Source of the DNA: CAYMLQ01 sp964390795 | GTDB lineage: Bacteria > Verrucomicrobiota > Kiritimatiellia > RFP12 > UBA1067 | DNA length: 7,082 bases | Assembly: GCA_964390795.1 (NCBI GenBank) | Contig: CAYMLQ010000322.1 | Span: 1-7,082 of the forward strand | Reading direction: 5' to 3' | In this document: in pieces, positions 4,080-7,082 of the stretch | How positions within the stretch are numbered: the stretch's first letter is position 1 | How the letters are laid out: the number at the start of each line of letters is the position of its first letter | Translations under genes and position numbers: made by a program | Notes under the pieces: generated by a model | The model's database searches: none | Seen by the model: only the letters and a program-made list of their open reading frames with translations | What the model was told of the DNA's origin: nothing

Positions 4080-7022
4080 CACGCGGCTTGAAAACAATGC
4101 GTTGTTGTGGGCGTTGGCGCTCGCCAAAACGGCCTGCGCACGGGCCACCAGACCGGCGTACACCTCGGGAGGAAGGGTCTGTTGGAGATGCGCGTCGTAC
4201 GCCACGCCAAATTCGCGCTTCAAATCCATCGTCGGGAGCGTGGCCATGAACCGCTCAAATTCGATGTTGTTCGCGAAATGCTCCTTCGGATTAAACCCGA
4301 AATCGGACAGCTTCTGCTCCGGTGCAGGTTCGTACTTGCCCCTCGCGACAATCCTGGCGCGAATCGCATCGGCCGCCGCGTCAGATGCGGATGCCCCTGA
4401 AGGGCCCGCCGAGGGCGAGGGCACGACGGGAGCGCCGGGAGACGGCTTGACCGGAACATTGCCAGGAACACCGTTCGCGGGGAGGAGGGGGGCGAGAGGC
4501 GTCAACGCGTGAGCAGCCTCCCCGAGAGGGATAAACGGTATCACGGGGCGCTCGGGAAGAGCCGCGCCGGCAATGGGGGCAAGAGGTCGCCCGGCGGAAG
4601 CGAGGTCGCCCTGGGGCTTATCCAGACGGGGAGCGGGATCTTCCACAGACGCGGAAGCTCCAGCCCCGGTCGTCTTGCCCGTCGCAGCGTCATACCAACG
4701 GCCGTTTTGAAACACCTCCCCGGAAGTCGGTGTCTTCGGAGCCTCGGCAACCCAACGGCCGTCCTGATCAAACAGATTACCGTCGCTGTAAAACACGACC
4801 TGACTCGCGGGGACGGAGAAGCCAACGGCAGGCGTATCCGGAGGGCGCACGCGCTCGGGATGGGGTGCAGAGGTGCTCTTGAGGCCGCCCTCCCTGAACG
4901 TGCCGTCCGCGTTCCACGCGAGGCCGAGCGGGTTGGCCGCGCGCGCCCAGACCGGCGCTCCAGAATCGTCGAGACCGCCGCCAGGGGGGAACCCACGGGT
5001 AACCGCCGCAGAGTCTCGCGCCGCAGCCTCCGCCTCGTCGGCCGCTTCGTTCAAGGCGCGGTCTTGACCGCCGGCGCGTTCGGCGGCTGCACGCGCTTCC
5101 ACGGCGCGATCGCCCGCCAACCTCGCCGCCTTTTCTGCGGCCCGCGCCGGAGCGCCTTCGTTCCAAGCGCGGTCAGTCCCGGCGCCGTCGTATTCGCCGC
5201 CGCCGGACGCGCCGCCCGCGTCGCCGTCGGGGTAAATCTCGGAAAGGGAACGCTTGCGGAGATCCGCCGCCGTGTCGCGATCCGACTTCAGGGTGTCTTT
5301 CGCCGCCTTCTTTCGATCCGCATTCTTCTTCTGCCGCGCAAGACGCGCCTTGGCCCGGTCGTTGTCATCCCACGCGCGGTGATACCACCACTTGTTGGCG
5401 AGAAGCGCCAGGCGGTTGCGGATACCACCGCCCTGACGGACGGCCTTCCGAAGGATCTCCTGAAACGCGGCGTCCGCGCCCTCGTAGGGCTGGCGCGCGT
5501 TCGGGTCGGCGTAACTGTCCTCGTAGAACGCGGACTCGCCGCCGACCTCGTTGCCGTCCTCGTCAAACTCGGGCATCCGGGAATCCTCTTCAAGAGAATC
5601 CTCGTCGGTTTCCTCGCCCTCCTCGGAAGAGCCGCGCACCGCCTCCAGGACGGAACGGCGGTCGCCGGAGAGGGACACGAGCATGTCGCCCATGTAGGAC
5701 AGGGCAGCGTTCGCGGCGGCGCGATCCCCGCGGGCCATCGCGTCCTCAAACCACGCCATCGCGGAGCGGAGGAGATTCGCAGGGCTGTACTGGGCCCGGG
5801 TATCGAGCGTGCCGGGGCGGTACACCGCGCCCTTCCCCTGATTGCGCGTCGCCCACGACGCCGCGGAGCCCCAGTCCTGCAGGTTCCAACGGTCGTTCAG
5901 GTGTTCCGGAGAATAACCCTCCTCGTCTGCGTCAGCATCGGCGAGATACGCCCTTGCGCGGCGGAAAACGGCGGCGCGGTCGTGAGGAACGACAACGCCG
6001 TAATCTACGCCCTTGACCCCCTCATCATAGCCGCGCTCGTATTCGGCACGGACATCCGCAGGAAGAGCAAGGCCCGTTGGAGGAACGCCATAAGAGCCGT
6101 GAAGCACGCCAAGACCGAGGGCAAACTCAAGAGCGACCTTGGACTGTTTCGGGCTCAACTCGGGAGGACGAGCAAGGTCGGCCTGAACCGGGGAGTACAG
6201 TTCAGCGGCTTCACGCACAGCGCCGGAAGGCGGCCGAACACGGACAACCGAACTGCCCTCGTCAACGGCCGTGATCAAGTCGCGTGCCGTCACGACAGAC
6301 CCGTCAGAAAGCGTGAACTCGGCGCCGGGGTCGCCGTGGCGTTCCCAGCGCGCGCGTGCCGCCTGAACGACTTCCGCAGGGATGTCGCCAACCCTCGCGG
6401 TGTGGACAGGAGCATACGAGACGGTAGGGGTGTCTTTGTCGTACGGCTCGCCGCCGGCTGGCTCGCCGCCGGACGGACCCGCGTCAAACTTCGCCAAAGC
6501 CTCGCGGACGGCAGGGAGAATACCCTCTTTCTCGATCCGCTCGAACTGCTCATCCTCGTACAGTTCGACATACCGCGCCAGTCCCTCGCGAACGGACTCA
6601 TACGTGTCCTCTAATTCGGGAGTCGTGACGAGGCGGTAAACCTCGCCGAAGCGCTCGATCAAAGACCGGGCCTCGTCCGTCGAAGGCACCGCCTTGGTGT
6701 CCGGGTACTTGAACGGAGAACCGCCGAACTCCCGGTGAGCCCGGTCGACGGCGGAAAGGGTATAACCCATCGGGTCCAGACCAAGTGCCTCCAGGCGGCC
6801 GTTCGTCTCCGTTTCGACCTCGGCAAGGTATTGCTCATACGCGGAGCGGAAAGCCAGATCGTCCGCCGTCTTCGGGTCGTTCAAAGGGTCGATCGTTATC
6901 GCGCCACCGAACACGGATTGCGGAAGACCGCCGTACGGTTCGGTGGGGACGCGGGAAGGGCGGGACATGCCCGCACGTGCTGCGGTGGAAACGGCACCGC
7001 CGCGCCGGTGGGCCGCGCTCAC
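4077..7022 (-). CDS. 981-residue modular virion-module protein, function unknown
   Basis: No known family is recognised. Segments seen: about 45-180 charged helices (AFRSAYEQYLAEVETETNGR); 181-200 a Gly-Glu-Pro linker; 200-460 mixed, with LSPKQSKVALEFALGLGVLH and a Trp-rich stretch WNLQDWGSAASW; 464-506 strongly acidic; 545-591 strongly basic after KWWYHRAWDD; 617-673 three imperfect Ala-rich units each beginning Asp-Arg-Ala; 699-783 short beta-like repeats (DQDGRWVAEA, FQNGRWYDAATGK); 812-878 Pro-rich; 880-981 a helical C-terminus with FGFNPKEHFANN. No transmembrane helix, lysozyme or protease motif is evident. The GTG start is chosen because GTGA overlaps the previous gene's TGA, with GAGG ten bases upstream; the ATG at 6966-6968 would remove 18 residues but lacks a ribosome site. 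Position between an upstream virion gene and the scaffold suggests a minor head or DNA-ejection protein, which is inference. Confidence 0.85.
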   Translation of the reverse strand: MSAAHRRGGAVSTAARAGMSRPSRVPTEPYGGLPQSVFGGAITIDPLNDPKTADDLAFRSAYEQYLAEVETETNGRLEALGLDPMGYTLSAVDRAHREFGGSPFKYPDTKAVPSTDEARSLIERFGEVYRLVTTPELEDTYESVREGLARYVELYEDEQFERIEKEGILPAVREALAKFDAGPSGGEPAGGEPYDKDTPTVSYAPVHTARVGDIPAEVVQAARARWERHGDPGAEFTLSDGSVVTARDLITAVDEGSSVVRVRPPSGAVREAAELYSPVQADLARPPELSPKQSKVALEFALGLGVLHGSYGVPPTGLALPADVRAEYERGYDEGVKGVDYGVVVPHDRAAVFRRARAYLADADADEEGYSPEHLNDRWNLQDWGSAASWATRNQGKGAVYRPGTLDTRAQYSPANLLRSAMAWFEDAMARGDRAAANAALSYMGDMLVSLSGDRRSVLEAVRGSSEEGEETDEDSLEEDSRMPEFDEDGNEVGGESAFYEDSYADPNARQPYEGADAAFQEILRKAVRQGGGIRNRLALLANKWWYHRAWDDNDRAKARLARQKKNADRKKAAKDTLKSDRDTAADLRKRSLSEIYPDGDAGGASGGGEYDGAGTDRAWNEGAPARAAEKAARLAGDRAVEARAAAERAGGQDRALNEAADEAEAAARDSAAVTRGFPPGGGLDDSGAPVWARAANPLGLAWNADGTFREGGLKSTSAPHPERVRPPDTPAVGFSVPASQVVFYSDGNLFDQDGRWVAEAPKTPTSGEVFQNGRWYDAATGKTTGAGASASVEDPAPRLDKPQGDLASAGRPLAPIAGAALPERPVIPFIPLGEAAHALTPLAPLLPANGVPGNVPVKPSPGAPVVPSPSAGPSGASASDAAADAIRARIVARGKYEPAPEQKLSDFGFNPKEHFANNIEFERFMATLPTMDLKREFGVAYDAHLQQTLPPEVYAGLVARAQAVLASANAHNNALFSSRV
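4674..4928 (-). repeat. Short DG/GRW beta-type repeats in the 981-residue protein
   Basis: Residues 699-783 contain three related phrases: GLAWNADGTFREGG, SDGNLFDQDGRWVAEA and SGEVFQNGRWYDAATGK. Each has an aromatic residue, a Gly turn and a following strand. They resemble small beta-hairpin repeats rather than a catalytic domain. The relationship of the first to the other two is weak. Confidence 0.45.
5003..5174 (-). repeat. Ala-rich imperfect repeats starting with Asp-Arg-Ala
   Basis: Residues 617-637, 638-653 and 654-673 of the 981-residue protein begin DRAWNEGA, DRAVEARA and DRALNEAA and continue as Ala/Glu/Arg helices. Unit lengths differ (21, 16 and about 20), so they may be helical filler of biased composition as much as a true repeat family. 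Confidence 0.4.
6445..6472. repeat. Tandem 13-base microrepeat in a linker codon run
   Basis: GGCTCGCCGCCGG occurs at 6445-6457 and again at 6460-6472, an offset of 15 bases. It encodes a doubled Gly-Gly-Glu-Pro linker at about residues 184-193 of the large protein. Replication slippage in steps of five codons would explain it and would make linker length variable. Confidence 0.7.
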
Positions 7023-7082
7023 CCGTATATCGCCTCGCCCTCGGCCGGACGCTCCGGCAAGTAAGCCTGCGCGACCGGCCTC
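7019..7082 (-). CDS. C-terminal end of an upstream gene, partial and unidentified
   Basis: An open frame enters from the right edge and ends at TGA (7019-7021). It encodes 20 residues ending LPERPAEGEAIYG, with mostly G or C in third codon positions as in its neighbours. Its TGA overlaps the GTG start of the next gene as GTGA, the classic four-base junction of coupled phage genes, and this is the main support for it being real. The gene's body is outside the window. In phages with this gene order a portal or minor head gene is often upstream of such a junction, but the visible tail carries no diagnostic motif. Confidence 0.6.
   Translation of the reverse strand, partial: RPVAQAYLPERPAEGEAIYG

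Noticed and set aside
5059..5072. Palindrome-like GCGGTC-TT-GACCGC inside the large gene
   Set aside because: Six-base arms inside GC-rich Ala/Arg/Asp coding sequence are expected by chance, and it is not near any start or gene end.
4509..6614. A 701-codon plus-strand open frame antisense to the 981-residue gene
   Set aside because: It is in exact codon register with the sense gene, so it stays open simply because the sense gene avoids TTA, CTA and TCA codons, which are rare in GC-rich genes. The predicted product is Arg-rich without coherent domains, and no operon context supports it.

Overview
The window reads as part of the virion-assembly (head) module of a tailed double-stranded DNA phage or prophage. 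The DNA is clearly GC-rich, and every supported gene lies on the minus strand, so the operon runs from position 7082 down to position 1. All well-placed starts are preceded by purine-rich Shine-Dalgarno sequences (GGAGG, GAGGAG or AAGGAG), which points to a bacterial host with a canonical 16S tail. One small protein carries a Sec-type signal peptide. Beyond that I cannot place the host; a Gram-negative host is only a guess. No integrase, tRNA, rRNA, CRISPR array or insertion sequence is visible.

Layout in transcription order: (1) the last 20 codons of an unidentified gene (7082-7019), whose TGA overlaps the next GTG start in a GTGA junction; (2) a 981-residue protein of unknown family (7022-4077) with an acidic block, a basic block, Ala-rich imperfect repeats, short GRW repeats and a Pro-rich linker; (3) a 548-residue unknown protein (4062-2416) with two copies of an 81-residue domain, a Pro-rich linker and a beta-rich tail; (4) a probable scaffold protein (2344-1784); (5) a probable head-decoration protein (1747-1322); (6) a 93-residue protein with a signal peptide (1303-1022); (7) the HK97-fold major capsid protein (994-44); (8) a strong hairpin (1-29) that probably ends transcription.

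The order scaffold, decoration, capsid is the usual procapsid-building cassette of tailed phages: scaffold and capsid protein co-assemble, and the decoration protein then binds the expanded shell. The two large proteins upstream sit where minor head, internal virion or ejection proteins could be encoded, but neither shows a motif I can name. The short gaps, start/stop overlap and stop/Shine-Dalgarno overlap indicate one polycistronic, partly translationally coupled message.

No gene-free stretch longer than 300 bases exists. The longest gap is 71 bases (2345-2415). The plus-strand open frames are antisense shadows. The parts most worth following up are the two large unknown proteins and the signal-peptide protein inside the capsid cassette.
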